From: Kluyvera genomosp. 3
GTDB lineage: Bacteria; Pseudomonadota; Gammaproteobacteria; Enterobacterales; Enterobacteriaceae
DNA length: 64,000 nt
Reading direction: 5' to 3'
Assembly: GCA_002211745.1 (NCBI GenBank)
Contig: CP022114.1
Location: forward strand, 4,496,645-4,560,644
Within the stretch, counting starts at the first letter, position 1, and every line of letters starts with the position of its first letter. A model generated the notes under the pieces. That model saw only the letters and a list, made by a program, of their open reading frames with translations, was not told the origin of the DNA and searched no databases. Below are positions 11,034 through 23,853 of this stretch, one piece after another. The translations under genes were made by a program, and so were the position numbers.

Positions 11034-11161
11034 AATGTCATCCTTAATAGCCAGTTTTCGTTATCTTGCTTCATAAGCATAGACAACTTCACCCAGCATG
11101 TTGGATTTGAGCGATTTTTTTCAGACTAAGACGAAGCGGCAAAACGATAAGGGGAATGGCT

Positions 11162-11183
11162 GGCGCAGCAGGGCTGCTGCGCC
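11162..11183 (-). terminator. Probable terminator downstream of efp
   Basis: GC-rich hairpin GGCGCAGCAG / CTGCTGCGCC with a two-base gap, about 20 bases beyond the efp stop. The T run on the minus strand is weak and distant, so it could also be a transcript-stabilising stem. Confidence 0.5.
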
Positions 11184-11202
11184 GAACGGATCAAAGCATG
11201 AA

Positions 11203-11769
11203 TTACTTCACGCGGGATACGTATTCGCCGGAGCGGGTATCCACTTTGATCACTTCGCCAATCTGGACGAACAGCGGAACTTTAACCACTGCGCCAGTAG
11301 ACAGGGTAGCCGGCTTGCCGCCAGTACCTGCGGTGTCGCCTTTCAGACCTGGATCGGTTTCAACGATTTCCAGTTCTACGAAGTTCGGCGGGGTCACTGC
11401 GATCGGCTGGCCGTTCCACAGGGTCACGATGCACTCAGCCTGGTCCAGCAGCCACTTCGCGTTGTCACCGATCGCTTTCGCGTCAGCGGACAGCTGTTCG
11501 AAGGTTTCGTTGTTCATGAAGTGCCAGAACTCACCGTCGTTGTACAGGTAAGTCAGGTTCATATCGATAACGTCTGCGCCTTCAGCGGAATCGGTAGATT
11601 TGAAGGTTTTCTCTACGCGGGTGCCGGTCAGCAGACGACGCAGCTTAACGCGCGCGAACGCCTGACCTTTACCTGGTTTAACGAATTCGCTGGCTTCAAC
11701 CGCGTACGGTTCGCCGTCCATCATGATTTTAAGACCAGCACGGAAATCGTTGCTATAGTAAGTCGCCAT
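11203..11769 (-). CDS. efp: Elongation factor P
   Basis: Translation factor that rescues ribosomes stalled on polyproline stretches; 188 residues with three beta-barrel domains. The start [20 protein letters not shown] is exact for the family; the frame stays open upstream to 12009 but that is shadow coding. Lys34 in KPGKGQAF is the site modified by EpmA and EpmB, both encoded here. The C-terminal domain ends GEYVSRVK, as in E. coli. It is divergent from epmB with 40 bases between the starts. Confidence 0.98.
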   Translation of the reverse strand: MATYYSNDFRAGLKIMMDGEPYAVEASEFVKPGKGQAFARVKLRRLLTGTRVEKTFKSTDSAEGADVIDMNLTYLYNDGEFWHFMNNETFEQLSADAKAIGDNAKWLLDQAECIVTLWNGQPIAVTPPNFVELEIVETDPGLKGDTAGTGGKPATLSTGAVVKVPLFVQIGEVIKVDTRSGEYVSRVK

Positions 11770-11809
11770 AAGGCCCTCTGAAATTGTTAAATGGTAGCTA
11801 AGCCACAAA

Positions 11810-12838
11810 ATGGCGCATATTGTAACCCTAAATACCCCATCCAGAGAAGATTGGTTGATGCAACTTGCCGATGTTCTCACCGATCCGGATGAACTATTCC
11901 GTCTTTTGAATATAGACGCCGATGAAAATTTGCTTGCTGGCCGTGAGGCTAAGCGTCTTTTCGCCCTGCGCGTCCCGCGTGCGTTCGTCGCACGCATGGA
12001 GAAAGGCAACCCGAACGATCCTCTTTTACGTCAGGTACTTACTGCACAAGAAGAGTTTGTTACCGCGCCGGGATTCTCCACCGATCCGCTGGAAGAACAG
12101 CACAGCGTGGTACCCGGTTTGCTGCACAAGTACCACAACCGCGCCCTGCTGCTGGTGAAAGGCGGCTGTGCGGTAAATTGTCGCTATTGTTTCCGTCGCC
12201 ACTTCCCGTATGCCGAAAACCAGGGCAATAAGCGTAACTGGCAGGCGGCGCTGGACTACGTGAGCGCGCATCCTGAGCTCGACGAAATCATCTTCTCCGG
12301 CGGCGACCCGCTGATGGCGAAGGACCACGAGCTGGACTGGCTGCTCACTCACTTAGAGGCGATCCCGCATATTAAGCGTCTGCGCATTCACAGCCGGCTG
12401 CCAATCGTCATCCCGGCGCGCATTACCGACGCGCTGGTCGAACGTTTTGCACGCTCGTCATTGCAGATCTTGCTGGTGAATCATATCAATCACGCCAATG
12501 AAATCGACGCTGAGTTCCGCGCCGCCATGTCGCGCTTGCGCCGTATCGGCGTCACGCTGCTCAACCAGAGCGTACTGCTGCGTGGCGTGAACGATAACGC
12601 TCAAACGCTGGCAAATCTCAGTAACGCGCTGTTTGACGCCGGCGTGATGCCCTATTACCTGCACGTGTTGGATAAAGTGCAGGGCGCGGCGCATTTCCTC
12701 GTCAGCGATGACGAAGCACGAGAGATTATGCGGGAGCTGTTAACGCTGGTCTCCGGCTATATGGTGCCGAAGCTGGCGCGTGAGATTGGCGGAGAGCCAA
12801 GCAAAACGCCGCTGGATTTGCAGCTGCGCCAGCGGTAA
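11810..12838 (+). CDS. epmB: EpmB, lysine-2,3-aminomutase for EF-P
   Basis: Radical-SAM enzyme that turns L-lysine into (R)-beta-lysine, the donor used by EpmA on EF-P. 342 residues, the E. coli length. The cluster motif CxxxCxxC is at Cys120, Cys124 and Cys127 ([15 protein letters not shown]). The SAM-binding [13 protein letters not shown] and PLP-binding region [12 protein letters not shown] follow, all in one unbroken frame. Divergent from efp. Confidence 0.97.
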   Translation: MAHIVTLNTPSREDWLMQLADVLTDPDELFRLLNIDADENLLAGREAKRLFALRVPRAFVARMEKGNPNDPLLRQVLTAQEEFVTAPGFSTDPLEEQHSVVPGLLHKYHNRALLLVKGGCAVNCRYCFRRHFPYAENQGNKRNWQAALDYVSAHPELDEIIFSGGDPLMAKDHELDWLLTHLEAIPHIKRLRIHSRLPIVIPARITDALVERFARSSLQILLVNHINHANEIDAEFRAAMSRLRRIGVTLLNQSVLLRGVNDNAQTLANLSNALFDAGVMPYYLHVLDKVQGAAHFLVSDDEAREIMRELLTLVSGYMVPKLAREIGGEPSKTPLDLQLRQR

Positions 12839-12851
12839 GAGGATGGAGCCA

Positions 12852-12878
12852 ACCCTCTCTTAATGACTAAGAGAGGGT
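12852..12878. terminator. Bidirectional terminator epmB / yjeI
   Basis: Perfect 11-base-pair stem ACCCTCTCTTA / TAAGAGAGGGT with loop ATGAC, between the converging epmB and yjeI stops. Confidence 0.75.
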
Positions 12879-12888
12879 GTACGGCGCA

Positions 12889-13241
12889 TCAGTTCGGGCA
12901 CTTATAAACCTGGCCGTTCATTTCGCTGTCGGTAGGAACAAAGCTGGAGAGCATGCCTTGCGTCGGGCTGCTGACACCGTAAATCACGTTGCCGCCCATT
13001 TCGGCCGCATGGTTACGCAGCGCGTTTGCCGCCCCGCGCATTGAACCGCCTTCTGCGCCCTGCTGGCCGGAAAGCCAGTTGCTCTGCGCGCCGTTAGCAG
13101 TACCCAGCAGCTGGCATTCTGCCCCGGCTTATCTTCGACAAAGCGCACGCTCTGGCCGGCTGAGGTCAGCTCGGTGGTAGAGCTACAGCCCGCTAACAGC
13201 AATGCCGCGCCGACAATCCCTGCTAAAAATTTTACCTGCAT
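12889..13241 (-). CDS. yjeI: YjeI, DUF4156 lipoprotein
   Basis: Small exported lipoprotein of unknown function matching E. coli YjeI. The start MQVKFLAGIVGAALLLAGC has a signal peptide with lipobox LLAGC. Past a frame break near 13117 (missing base in a C/G run) the sequence reads CQLLGTANGAQSNWLSGQQG, then RGAANALRNHAAEMGGNVIY, and ends GQVYKCPN with stop at 12889. Corrected length 117 residues, exactly as in E. coli. Confidence 0.92.
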
Positions 13242-13311
13242 GTTATTCCCCACAATCAATGAGCTGGACGCATGTCGTCCGTGTGTAAACCTTATACTAA
13301 AAAGATGACCA

Positions 13312-13344
13312 AAAGAAAAACCCCGCGCATTTCTGCGCGGGGTT
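13312..13344 (-). terminator. groEL terminator
   Basis: Stem ACCCCGCGCA / TGCGCGGGGT with a short loop, ending in TTTTTCTTTT on the minus strand and in a weaker T tract on the plus strand. Located 29 bases past the groEL stop. Confidence 0.85.
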
Positions 13345-13372
13345 TCTTATTTCTATGGGGTATAGCGCACGA

Positions 13373-15030
<1,658 letters not shown>

Positions 15031-15053
15031 TCAAATTCGTTCGCGCGTAGCTC

Positions 15054-15460
<407 letters not shown>

Positions 15461-15599
15461 ACCCTAAAAAAAATTTCGTACCCGATACGAATCGCGATAA
15501 ATCGCTGAAATACCGGCTTAGAACAGCACAATGCCGCTGGGCCATAAGAAGAGGTGATGTGTTAAAATTTTGCCCTTTGCCAGGGTATGGAAACAAGTC

Positions 15600-16834
15600 A
15601 TGTCAGGTCTGAAACAGGAGCTGGGTTTCGCCCAGGGAGTGGGGTTATTGTCGACGTCGCTGTTGGGCACCGGCGTGTTCGCCGTTCCGGCGCTGGGCGC
15701 CATCGTCGCCGGAGAGACCAGCCTGTGGGCCTGGCCGGCGCTGATCGTGCTGGTTTTCCCGGTGGCGATCGTCTTCGCGCTGCTTGGCCGGCACTTCCCC
15801 AGCGCAGGCGGCGTCGCGCACTTTGTGGAGATGGCCTTTGGCCCGCGCCTGGCACGCGTCACCGGCTGGTTGTTCCTGTCGGTGATCCCCGTCGGTCTGC
15901 CCGCCGCGCTGCACATCGCCTCGGGCTTTACCCAGGCGCTATTTGGCTGGCACGGCTGGCAGCTGCTGATGGCTGAAATGGCTACGCTCGGCCTCGTCTG
16001 GTGGCTGGGACTGCGCGGCGCCAGTTCGAGCGCGAACCTGCAAACGCTGGTTGCGATATTAATTGTCGCCCTGCTGGCCGCAATCTGGGTCTATGGCGAT
16101 ATCTCATTGAAAGCCATCCCTTTCCCGGCGCTTCCGGATGTTGAAATATCGCCGCTATTCGCCGCGCTGTCGGTCATGTTCTGGTGCTTTGTCGGCCTGG
16201 AGGCGTTTGCCCATATGGCCTCGGAGTTCCGCCATCCGGAACGTGACTTCCCGCGCGCGCTGATCGTCGGCCTGCTGCTAGCGGGTATCGTCTACTGGGC
16301 CTGTACGGTGCTGGTACTGCACTTCCACGCTTACGGGGCCGCCAACACCGCCGCCGCGTCGCTGCCGACCATCGTGGTACAGCTGTTCGGCGTGCAGGCG
16401 CTGTGGGTGGCAAGCGTGGTCGGGTTCCTCGCCTGCTTCGCCAGCCTTAACATCTATATCCAAAGCTTTGCCCGGCTGGTGTGGTCGCAGGCGCAGCATA
16501 AGCCAGACAGCTATCTGGCTCGCCTTTCCCCGGCCTGGTGCCGCGCAACGCGTTAAGCGTGGTAATTGGCAGCTGCATGGTGAGCACGCTGGCCAGCTAC
16601 TGGCTTAATATCAATCTGGATGCGCTCATCATTTACGCCAACGGTATTTTTATCATGATTTATCTGCTGTGCATGCTGGCAGGCTGCAAGCTGCTGAGCG
16701 GGCGTTACCGGGTATTGTCGGTGATGGGCGTGGCGTTGTGCCTGCTACTGCTGGCGATGGTAGGGTGGAAGAGCCTGTACTCGGTGATAATGCTGGCAGC
16801 GCTGTGGGTGCTACTGCCGAAAAGGAAGGCATAG
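15600..16834 (+). CDS. yjeH: YjeH, L-methionine/branched-chain amino acid exporter
   Basis: APC-family inner-membrane exporter; the E. coli protein exports methionine, leucine, isoleucine and valine. I chose ATG 15600 (MSGLKQELGFAQGVGLLSTS), the E. coli N-terminus, over an in-frame ATG ten codons earlier. About 12 hydrophobic segments are seen; conserved stretches are LLGTGVFAVPAL and FASLNIYIQSFARLVWSQAQ. The frame breaks near 16537 (CCCCGGGCC shortened); the remainder, LDALIIYANGIFIMIYLLCM onward, belongs to the same protein. Corrected length about 411 residues (E. coli 418). Confidence 0.94.
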
Positions 16835-16837
16835 ACT

Positions 16838-16873
16838 TAAAAAGCCGGAGTGCATAACGCGCTCCGGCTTTTA
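16838..16873. terminator. Bidirectional terminator yjeH / fxsA
   Basis: Stem AGCCGGAG / CTCCGGCT with an 11-base loop, A run before and TTTT after, between converging yjeH and fxsA. Confidence 0.85.
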
Positions 16874-16886
16874 TCATTACGATGGC

Positions 16887-17361
16887 TTAAGGACGGTTAT
16901 CGTCTTTATGGTCCAGTTGGTCAGGGCGCTCGTCTTTACGCTGATACTCCCCGTCAAAGGTCTGCCCGCCGTTGGTGCCACCGGCAAAACCGCCACCCGG
17001 CATGCGCCCGAAATGCAGGTGCGGCATCAGCTTCACGGTCAGGTGCTTCTGCACCGGCGGCAGCAACAGTACCAGCCCAGGAAGTCGGTAAAGAAGCCGG
17101 CAGAAGCAGCAGAAGGCCCGCGAGGATCAGCGATACGCTTTTGATCATCTCCGCCGCCGGGCTTTCGCCCGCCTGCATTTTTTCCTGCATCAGCATCAGG
17201 TTTTTGAAGCCCTGGTTACGGACCAGCGACATGCCGATCACCGAGGTAAAAATAACCAGAATCAACGTCATCAGGACGCCAAACACATGGGCGACCTGGA
17301 TAAAAATAGAGATCTCAATGTAAACATAGAGAAATATGGCAATTAACGGTATCCAGCGCAC
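16887..17361 (-). CDS. fxsA: FxsA membrane protein
   Basis: Small inner-membrane protein (suppressor of F exclusion of phage T7 in E. coli). The best start is GTG 17361, six bases after AGGAG, giving (M)RWIPLIAIFLYVYIEISIFI as in E. coli. Transmembrane segments lie at the N-terminus, in GVLMTLILVIFTSVIGM and around LLLLLPGFFTDFLG; the soluble tail is hydrophilic and ends DQLDHKDDNRP. Two bases are missing near 17060 and 17090; with both restored the length is 158 residues, the E. coli length. Converges on yjeH and is divergent from aspA. Confidence 0.92.
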
Positions 17362-17497
17362 TGGCATCTCCTGTGAAGTCAACAACGCGTATCACGCGCT
17401 TGCAGCGAGTCATCATTCTCTGCACTAAATTGAAATGGTGGTGAATCGCCGCATTTCAATCAGCGGCGGCCCATATTTTTGTCAACAATCGTCAAGC

Positions 17498-17546
17498 GGT
17501 GATTCATTTCACAAATCAATAATTCTTATCAGTTACGTCTGATAAT
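17498..17546 (+). promoter_or_regulatory. CRP site and -10 region of aspA
   Basis: GGTGATTCATTTCACA at 17498-17513 matches the CRP consensus TGTGA-N6-TCACA at nine of ten positions; a -10-like GATAAT follows at 17541-17546. E. coli aspA is CRP-activated. The rest of 17362-17698 is AT-rich leader without a gene. Confidence 0.6.
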
Positions 17547-17698
17547 AAGTGATCCAGATTACTGCAATCCGCTATCATCAGCATATGATCATGGACACCG
17601 GGCCGTTTAAGGAAATAATCTGCGGTCAGAAAAACGCATGACCACAAAAATCCTGCGTATTTGGTGAAATCATTGGCAGCTCGCAAAAGAAGGTTCAC

Positions 17699-19133
17699 AT
17701 GCTAAACAACATTCGTATCGAAGAAGATCTGTTAGGTACCAGGGAAGTTCCTGCTGACGCTTACTACGGCGTTCATACTCTGAGAGCGATTGAAAACTTT
17801 TACATCAGTAATAGTAAAATCAGCGACATCCCGGAGTTCGTTCGCGGGATGGTCATGGTGAAGAAAGCGGCGGCCCTGGCGAACAAAGAGCTACAAACCA
17901 TTCCTAAGGGTGTGGCGAATGCCATCATTGCGGCCTGTGATGAAGTTCTGAATAACGGCAAATGCATGGATCAGTTCCCGGTAGACGTCTATCAGGGCGG
18001 CGCGGGCACTTCCGTCAACATGAACACCAACGAAGTACTGGCGAACATCGGCCTGGAGCTGATGGGCCACCAGAAAGGTGAATACCAGTACCTGAACCCG
18101 AACGACCACGTCAACAAATGCCAGTCCACTAACGATGCCTACCCGACCGGTTTCCGCATCGCGGTGTACGCCTCTATTGTGAAGCTGGTTGACGCCATTC
18201 ATCAGTTAGGTGAAGGCTTCCAGCGTAAAGCCGTTGAGTTCCAGGACGTGCTGAAAATGGGCCGTACCCAGCTGCAGGACGCGGTACCAATGACCCTGGC
18301 CAGGAATTCCACGCCTTCAGCGTGCTGCTGAACGAAGAGACCAAAAACCTGCTGCGCACCGCGGAGCTGCTGCTGGAAGTAAACCTTGGCGCCACCGCCA
18401 TCGGTACCCGTCTGAACACCCCGGATGGCTACCAGCAGTTAGCGGTACAGAAACTGGCGGAAGTCAGTAATCTGCCGGTCGTTCCGGCAGAAGATCTGAT
18501 TGAAGCGACCTCCGACTGCGGCGCATACGTCATGGTCCACAGCTCGCTGAAACGCCTGGCGGTGAAAATGTCGAAGATCTGTAACGACCTTCGCCTGCTC
18601 TCCTCCGGCCGCGCGCAGGCCTGAATGAAATCAACCTGCCGGAGCTGCAGGCCGGTTCTTCTATCATGCCAGCCAAAGTGAACCCGGTGGTTCCAGAAGT
18701 CGTGAACCAGGTGTGCTTCAAGGTTATCGGCAACGACACCACCGTCACCATGGCCTCCGAAGCGGGCCAGCTGCAGCTGAACGTGATGGAGCCGGTGATT
18801 GGCCAGGCGCTGTTTGAGTCTATCCACATCCTGACTAACGCCTGCTACAACCTGCTGGAAAAATGCGTCGACGGCATCACCGCGAACAAAGAAGTGTGCG
18901 AAAGCTACGTCTACAACTCTATTGGTATTGTCACCTACCTGAACCCGTTCATCGGCCACCACAACGGCGATATCGTCGGGAAAATCTGTGCCGAAACCGG
19001 TAAGAGCGTGCGTGAAGTGGTACTGGAGCGCGGCCTGCTGACGGAAGCGGAGCTGGACGACATCTTCTCGCCGCAGAACCTGATGCACCCGGCCTACAAA
19101 GCGAAGCGTTATACCGATGAAAGCGAACAATAG
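17699..19133 (+). CDS. aspA: Aspartate ammonia-lyase AspA
   Basis: Cytoplasmic aspartase, aspartate to fumarate plus ammonia; under anaerobic conditions it feeds fumarate to Frd[24 protein letters not shown] is the family start. Active-site motifs are [23 protein letters not shown] and the fumarase/aspartase signature [11 protein letters not shown]. Frames break near 18300 (GGGCCAGG shortened) and 18615 (GGCCC shortened); corrected length 478 residues, as in E. coli. An intrinsic terminator separates it from dcuA, as in the E. coli aspA-dcuA unit. Confidence 0.96.
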
Positions 19134-19153
19134 TCTTTCTGACTAATAAACTG

Positions 19154-19182
19154 AGGCATGTCATGATGACATGCCTTTTTTG
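19154..19182 (+). terminator. aspA-dcuA intergenic terminator
   Basis: Stem AGGCATGTCAT / ATGACATGCCT followed by TTTTTT, 21 bases after the aspA stop. It probably limits read-through into dcuA. Confidence 0.8.
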
Positions 19183-19243
19183 TTTCTATAATTCACGAAA
19201 ACACAACAATTACATATCAACTTGGTAAACAAGGAAGGCTAAT

Positions 19244-20540
19244 ATGTTTGGAGCAGAACTGGTCATTGTGCTTCTTGCCATCTACTTAGGGGCAAGACTC
19301 GGGGGATAGGCATCGGCTTTGCCGGCGGCTTCGGCGTGCTGGTGCTGACGCTGATTTTTCAAATTAAACCCGGTGCCATACCGTTTGACGTCATTGAAAT
19401 CATTATGGCGGTTATTGCCGCAATTGCCGCCATGCAAATCGCCGGCGGGATGGATTATCTTGTCAGCCTCGCCGAACGACTGCTGCGTCGGCACCCAAAT
19501 ACATCACTTTCCTCGCTCCGCTGGTCACCTGGTTTATGACCATCCTCGCGGGGACCGGACACACCGCGTTCTCCACGCTACCGGTAATTACCGAAGTGGC
19601 GAAAGAACAGGGCATCCGCCCTTCCCGACCGCTCTCCATCGCCGTGGTAGCCTCGCAGATTGCGATTACCGCCTCGCCGATTTCGGCGGCGGTGGTGTTC
19701 TTCGCCGGTATCCTTGAACCGATGGGCGTGAGCTACCTGACGCTGCTGGCTATCTGTATTCCGGTAACGCTGATAGCCGTCCTGTTGACCTCCATCGTCT
19801 GTAACTTCCTCGGCTGCGAACTGAAGGACGACCCGGTATATCAGGAGCGTCTGGCAAAAGGTGAAGTACGCCTGCGCGGGAGCAAAGTCTTCAAGCTGAA
19901 ACCGCACGCGAAACGCTCCGTACTGCTGTTCCTCATCGGTATTGTGGCGGTCATGTTCTACGCCACCGCCATCAGCGATACAGTAGGGTTGATTCAAAAC
20001 CCGGTACTGCCGCGTAACGAAGCGATTGTGGTGTTTATGCTGACCATCGCCACGCTGATTTGTATTACCTGTAAAGTCGATACCGGCGAGATCCTTAACG
20101 CCAGCACCTTTAAGTCCGGCATGAGCGCCTGCGTGTGCGTGCTGGGCGTCGCGTGGCTGGGGATACCTTCGTGAAAGCGCACATCACCGACATTCAGGCG
20201 GTGGCGGGCGATTTGCTGCATAACTACCCGTGGCTACTGGCAGTCGTACTGTTCTTTGCCGCAACGCTGCTCTACTCCCAGGCGGCGACCACGAAAGCGC
20301 TGATGCCTGCGGCGCTGATGCTTGGCGTCACCCGCTGACAGCAATTGCGTCTTTCGCCGCCGTCTCCGCGCTGTTCGTGTTGCCAACCTACCCAACGCTG
20401 CTGGCGGCGGTAGAGATGGACGACACCGGCTCCACCCGTATCGGCAAATACGTGTTTAACCACGCATTTTTGATCCCGGGGTGATTGCCATTGCCCTCTG
20501 CGTCATCCTCGGCTTCATCTTCGGCGGGTTAATGCTCTAA
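19244..20540 (+). CDS. dcuA: Anaerobic C4-dicarboxylate transporter DcuA
   Basis: Inner-membrane exchanger of aspartate, fumarate and succinate; about ten helices. The start MFGAELVIVLLAIYLGARLG and motifs IPFDVIEIIMAVIAAIAAMQ, ITASPISAAVVFF, GMSACVCVLGVAWLGDTF and LYSQAATTKALMPAAL are DcuA-type rather than DcuB-type. Frames break near 19303, 19497, 20161, 20335 and 20483, each at a G or C run; the joined protein is about 433 residues, the E. coli length. Works with aspA and frdABCD in fumarate respiration. Confidence 0.93.
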
Positions 20541-20570
20541 CCCTGTGACGCTATGTAAAAATCGTTAAGG

Positions 20571-20595
20571 TCGGGCCGCTCTGCGGCCCGATTCA
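20571..20595 (+). terminator. Probable dcuA terminator
   Basis: Nine-base-pair stem TCGGGCCGC / GCGGCCCGA with a three-base loop, 30 bases past the dcuA stop; T run poor. Confidence 0.55.
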
Positions 20596-20654
20596 CTCAA
20601 CCCACCCCAAACGCCGTGCTATAGTGCCTCTTTTCATCGATAACGAGGTTTACA

Positions 20655-20977
20655 ATGAGCACTCCCGACGCTGTAGTGGTCCTCTGTACTGCTCCGGATG
20701 AAGCCACCGCCAGGACCTGGCAGCCAAAGTGCTGGCGGAGAAATTAGCGGCCTGCGCCACCCTGCTACCCGGCGCGACCTCGCTATACTATTGGGAGGGG
20801 AAGCTCGAGCAGGAGTATGAAGTACAGATGCTGCTAAAAACCAATCTTGCCCACCAGCAGGCGTTGCTGGACTGCCTGAAAGCGCATCACCCGTACCAAA
20901 CGCCAGAATTGTTAGTGTTACCCGTTACTCACGCAGATGTTGATTATCTCTCATGGCTCAACGCATCCTTACGCTGA
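20655..20977 (+). CDS. cutA: Divalent-cation tolerance protein CutA
   Basis: Small trimeric PII-like cytoplasmic protein linked to copper tolerance. The start [19 protein letters not shown] is shorter than in E. coli by a few residues. Conserved parts are [26 protein letters not shown] and [13 protein letters not shown]. The frame breaks near 20710 (C missing in GCCCAGG); corrected length about 107 residues. Its 3' end overlaps the dsbD start by 25 bases, as in E. coli. Confidence 0.94.
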
Positions 20978-22624
20978 TCCTGCTGCTGTGCAGCACCTCA
21001 GCCTTCGCAGCCGGGTTGTTTGACGGACCCGGCCGCAGTAATTTTATTCCTGCTGATCAAGCCTTTGCCTTTGATTTTCAGCAGAACCAGCATGACGTAA
21101 ACCTGAGCTGGCAGGTGAAAGAGGGCTACTACCTCTATCGCCAGCAGATCAAAGTTAACCCGGCCAACGCCAGCATTGCTCCGCTACAGCTCCCAAAGGC
21201 GAACCGCATAACGACGAGTTCTATGGCAAAAGCGAAATCTACCGCCAACACCTTGTCGTGCCGGTGACGCTGACACAGGCCAGCCACGGCGCGACGCTGA
21301 CTGTGACCTATCAGGGCTGCGCCGACGCGGGTTTCTGCTACCCGCCGGAAACCCGAACCGTGCCGCTGAACGCAGTCTCTGCCTTCCCCCTCCGGGGAGA
21401 GTGGCGACACCAGCGCGGACTTACCGTTCTCCGCCTCTGGGCACTGTTAATCGGCATCGGCATCGCCTTCACCCCTGCGTGCTGCCGATGTATCCGCTGA
21501 TCTCCGGCATCGTGCTAGGTGGTAAACAGCGCCTCTCCACCCCCGTGCTCTGATGCTGGCCTTTATCTACGTGCAGGGGATGGCGCTGACCTACACCGCC
21601 TCGGCCTGGTTGTGGCCGCCGCCGGGATGCAGTTCCAGGCCGCGTTACAGCATCCGTACGTGCTGATCGGCCTGTCGGCGGTGTTTATCCTGCTGGCGCT
21701 GTCGATGTTTGGCGCTTTCTCGCTCCAGTTGCCATCTTCCTTACAGACCCGCCTCACCCTGATGAGCAACCGCCAGCAGGGCGGCTCCCTCGGTGGCGTG
21801 TTCACCATGGGGGCGATTGCCGGGCTGATTTGCTCGCCGTGCACCACCGCGCCGCTGAGCGCCATTCTGCTGTATATCGCCCAGAGCGGTAACCTGTGGC
21901 TTGGCGGCGGTACGCTGTACCTGTACGCGCTGGGTATGGGGCTGCCGCTGATTCTGGTCACTGTATTCGGCAACCGCCTGCTGCCAAAAAGCGGGCCGTG
22001 GATGGTGCATGTCAAAACCGCCTTTGGCTTTGTGATCCTCGCGCTGCCGGTGTTCCTGCTGGAACGGATTATCGGCGACGTCTGGGGCTGCGGCTGTGGT
22101 CGATGCTCGGCGTGGCGTTCTTCGGCTGGGCATTTATCACCAGCCTCGGGCTGAGTAAACCGTGGCAACGCCTTGGGCAAATTGTTCTGCTGGCCGCCGC
22201 GCTTATCAGCGTGCGCCCGCTTCAGGATTGGGCCTTTGGCCACACGACCGCACAGACGCAGGCGCACCTCAACTTTACCCGCATCAGCAACGTCGAGTCG
22301 CTGAACGCCGCGCTGGCTAGCGCCCGCGGTAAACCGGTGATGCTCGACCTGTACGCCGACTGGTGCGTGGCCTGCAAAGAGTTTGAGAAGTACACCTTTA
22401 GCGACCCGCAGGTGCAGCAGGCGCTGCAAAATACGGTACTGCTACAGGCGGACGTGACGGCTAACAGCGCGCAGGACGTAGCGCTGCTAAAACATTTACA
22501 GGTACTGGGCCTGCCGACCATCCTCTTCTTTGATGAAGACGGCAACGAGCAGCCCGCCCTACGGGTGACCGGCTTTATGGACGCCGCCGCATTTCGCGCG
22601 CATTTGCGCGATCGCCAACCGTAG
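20953..22624 (+). CDS. dsbD: Thiol:disulfide interchange protein DsbD
   Basis: Membrane reductant conduit passing electrons from cytoplasmic thioredoxin to periplasmic DsbC/DsbG and CcmG. Signal peptide [21 protein letters not shown]-terminal alpha domain with [15 protein letters not shown]; eight-helix beta domain with the [15 protein letters not shown] motif; C-terminal thioredoxin-like gamma domain with [17 protein letters not shown]. Frames break near 21197, 21385, 21470, 21545, 21600 and 22085, all in C/G runs. Reassembled it follows E. coli DsbD (565 residues) throughout, to HLRDRQP. Confidence 0.93.
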
Positions 22625-22669
22625 ACAACACTTTGAGACGGATAGCCGTCGGGAACGGAGGAGAATACC

Positions 22670-23245
22670 GTGCAACGCGAAGACGTATTGGGAGAAGCCC
22701 TACAGCTCCTGGAGCAAGAAGGGATTGCAAGCACCACGCTGGAAATGGTGGCCGAGCGCGTGGACCGTCCGCTCGATGAACTGCGCCGCTTCTGGCCGGA
22801 CAGCGAAGCGCTGCTGTATGATGCGCTGCGTTATTTAAGCCAGCAGGTAGAGACCTGGCGTCGCCAGTTGATGCTCAACGAAGAGATGACAGCCGAAGAG
22901 AAGCTGCTGGCCCGCTATCCAGCGTTGACCAACTGTGTGACCAAAAACCGCTACCCCGGCTGCCTGTTTATCGCCGCCTGCACCTTCTATCCGGACGCCG
23001 AGCACCCGATTCATCAGCTCGCCAACCAGCAGAAGCAGGACGCGTTCCACTTCACTCATGAGCTGCTGACCCAACTGGAAGTGGATGACCCCACGATGGT
23101 CGCGAAACAGATGGAGCTGGTGCTGGAAGGCTGCCTCAGCCGCATGCTGGTCAATCGCAGCCAGGTTGATGTAGACACCGCGTACCACCTGGCCGAAGAC
23201 ATTCTGCGCTTCGCCCAGTGCCGGCAGAATGGCGCGCTGACCTAG
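22670..23245 (+). CDS. yjdC: YjdC, TetR-family transcriptional regulator
   Basis: 191-residue regulator with an N-terminal TetR helix-turn-helix ([20 protein letters not shown]) and an all-helical ligand domain containing [12 protein letters not shown]. The GTG start ([11 protein letters not shown]) follows GGAGGA closely. Matches E. coli YjdC in sequence and place, between dsbD and tRNA-Phe. The ligand is unknown. Confidence 0.93.
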   Translation: MQREDVLGEALQLLEQEGIASTTLEMVAERVDRPLDELRRFWPDSEALLYDALRYLSQQVETWRRQLMLNEEMTAEEKLLARYPALTNCVTKNRYPGCLFIAACTFYPDAEHPIHQLANQQKQDAFHFTHELLTQLEVDDPTMVAKQMELVLEGCLSRMLVNRSQVDVDTAYHLAEDILRFAQCRQNGALT

Positions 23246-23403
23246 GCCAGCATCCCGCCCACGCGGATGACCGACCAATGGCAGCCCGATTTGTGCAAAC
23301 GCGCGGCGTAAACGCGTAGATTGCCGCAATAGTAAGCAGTTGAACAGCTTTTCGCTGATTTTGGTTGACGCGAGTGAGCGACTACGGTTTAATGCGCTCC
23401 GTT

Positions 23404-23479
23404 GCCCGGATAGCTCAGTCGGTAGAGCAGGGGATTGAAAATCCCCGTGTCCTTGGTTCGATTCCGAGTCCGGGCACCA
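23404..23479 (+). tRNA. pheU: tRNA-Phe (GAA)
   Basis: 76-nucleotide tRNA starting GCCCGGATAGCTCAGTCGGT, with anticodon GAA in GGGGATTGAAAATCCCC, T arm GGTTCGATTCC, acceptor stem closing GCCCGGA/TCCGGGC and CCA encoded. It sits where E. coli has pheU, a known integration hot spot; the genes beyond it differ from the E. coli backbone. Confidence 0.98.
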
Positions 23480-23488
23480 CTTATTCAG

Positions 23489-23516
23489 AAAACCCAGCCT
23501 ATGGCTGGGTTTTTGC
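23489..23516 (+). terminator. tRNA-Phe terminator
   Basis: Stem AACCCAGCC / GGCTGGGTT with loop TAT, followed by TTTTG, ten bases after the tRNA. Confidence 0.85.
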
Positions 23517-23564
23517 TTTTCTGCATCCCAATCGTTTATCAAACGAATCCGCTGATTCAGTCTC

Positions 23565-23853
23565 TTAAAGTGCGTTCAGCACTTCCGCTTTCACCGTTTT
23601 TATCGCCTGTTTCATCTGTTTAAGCTGCTCGCGCAGAGCCTGCACTTCATCGCCGTCGGGAATAAGTACAATGCAGTCTCCGGCAATCTTCACCGTGACG
23701 CCAGTACCGGTGTCGAAGCCAGCGTCTTTGAGCCATTTGCCGCTCAGGTTAATCGCTGGCGTGCTGGCTGGGGACGTAGCTGACGGTGTAGCGGCGCTCG
23801 GTTTTGGCCGGCTTTTCGGATGATGGGTGGGTAGGGGTTGGGATCGTAGCCAT
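23565..23853 (-). CDS. SymE-like type I toxin (frame disrupted)
   Basis: On the minus strand the product starts MATIPTPTHPSSEKPAKTER and continues RYTVSYVPSQHAS; after a frame break near 23752 it reads INLSGKWLKDAGFDTGTGVT then VKIAGDCIVLIPDGDEVQ and ends TVKAEVLNAL. RxxTVSY...aIxLxGxWLxxAGFxTGxxVxVKxxxGCIVL is the pattern of SymE, an SOS-induced AbrB-fold toxin repressed by the antisense RNA SymR. Two bases (or five, of a CCAGC duplicate) must be restored to join the halves, so it could be a true pseudogene. SymE genes often lie by restriction or other defence genes, as here. Confidence 0.68.
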
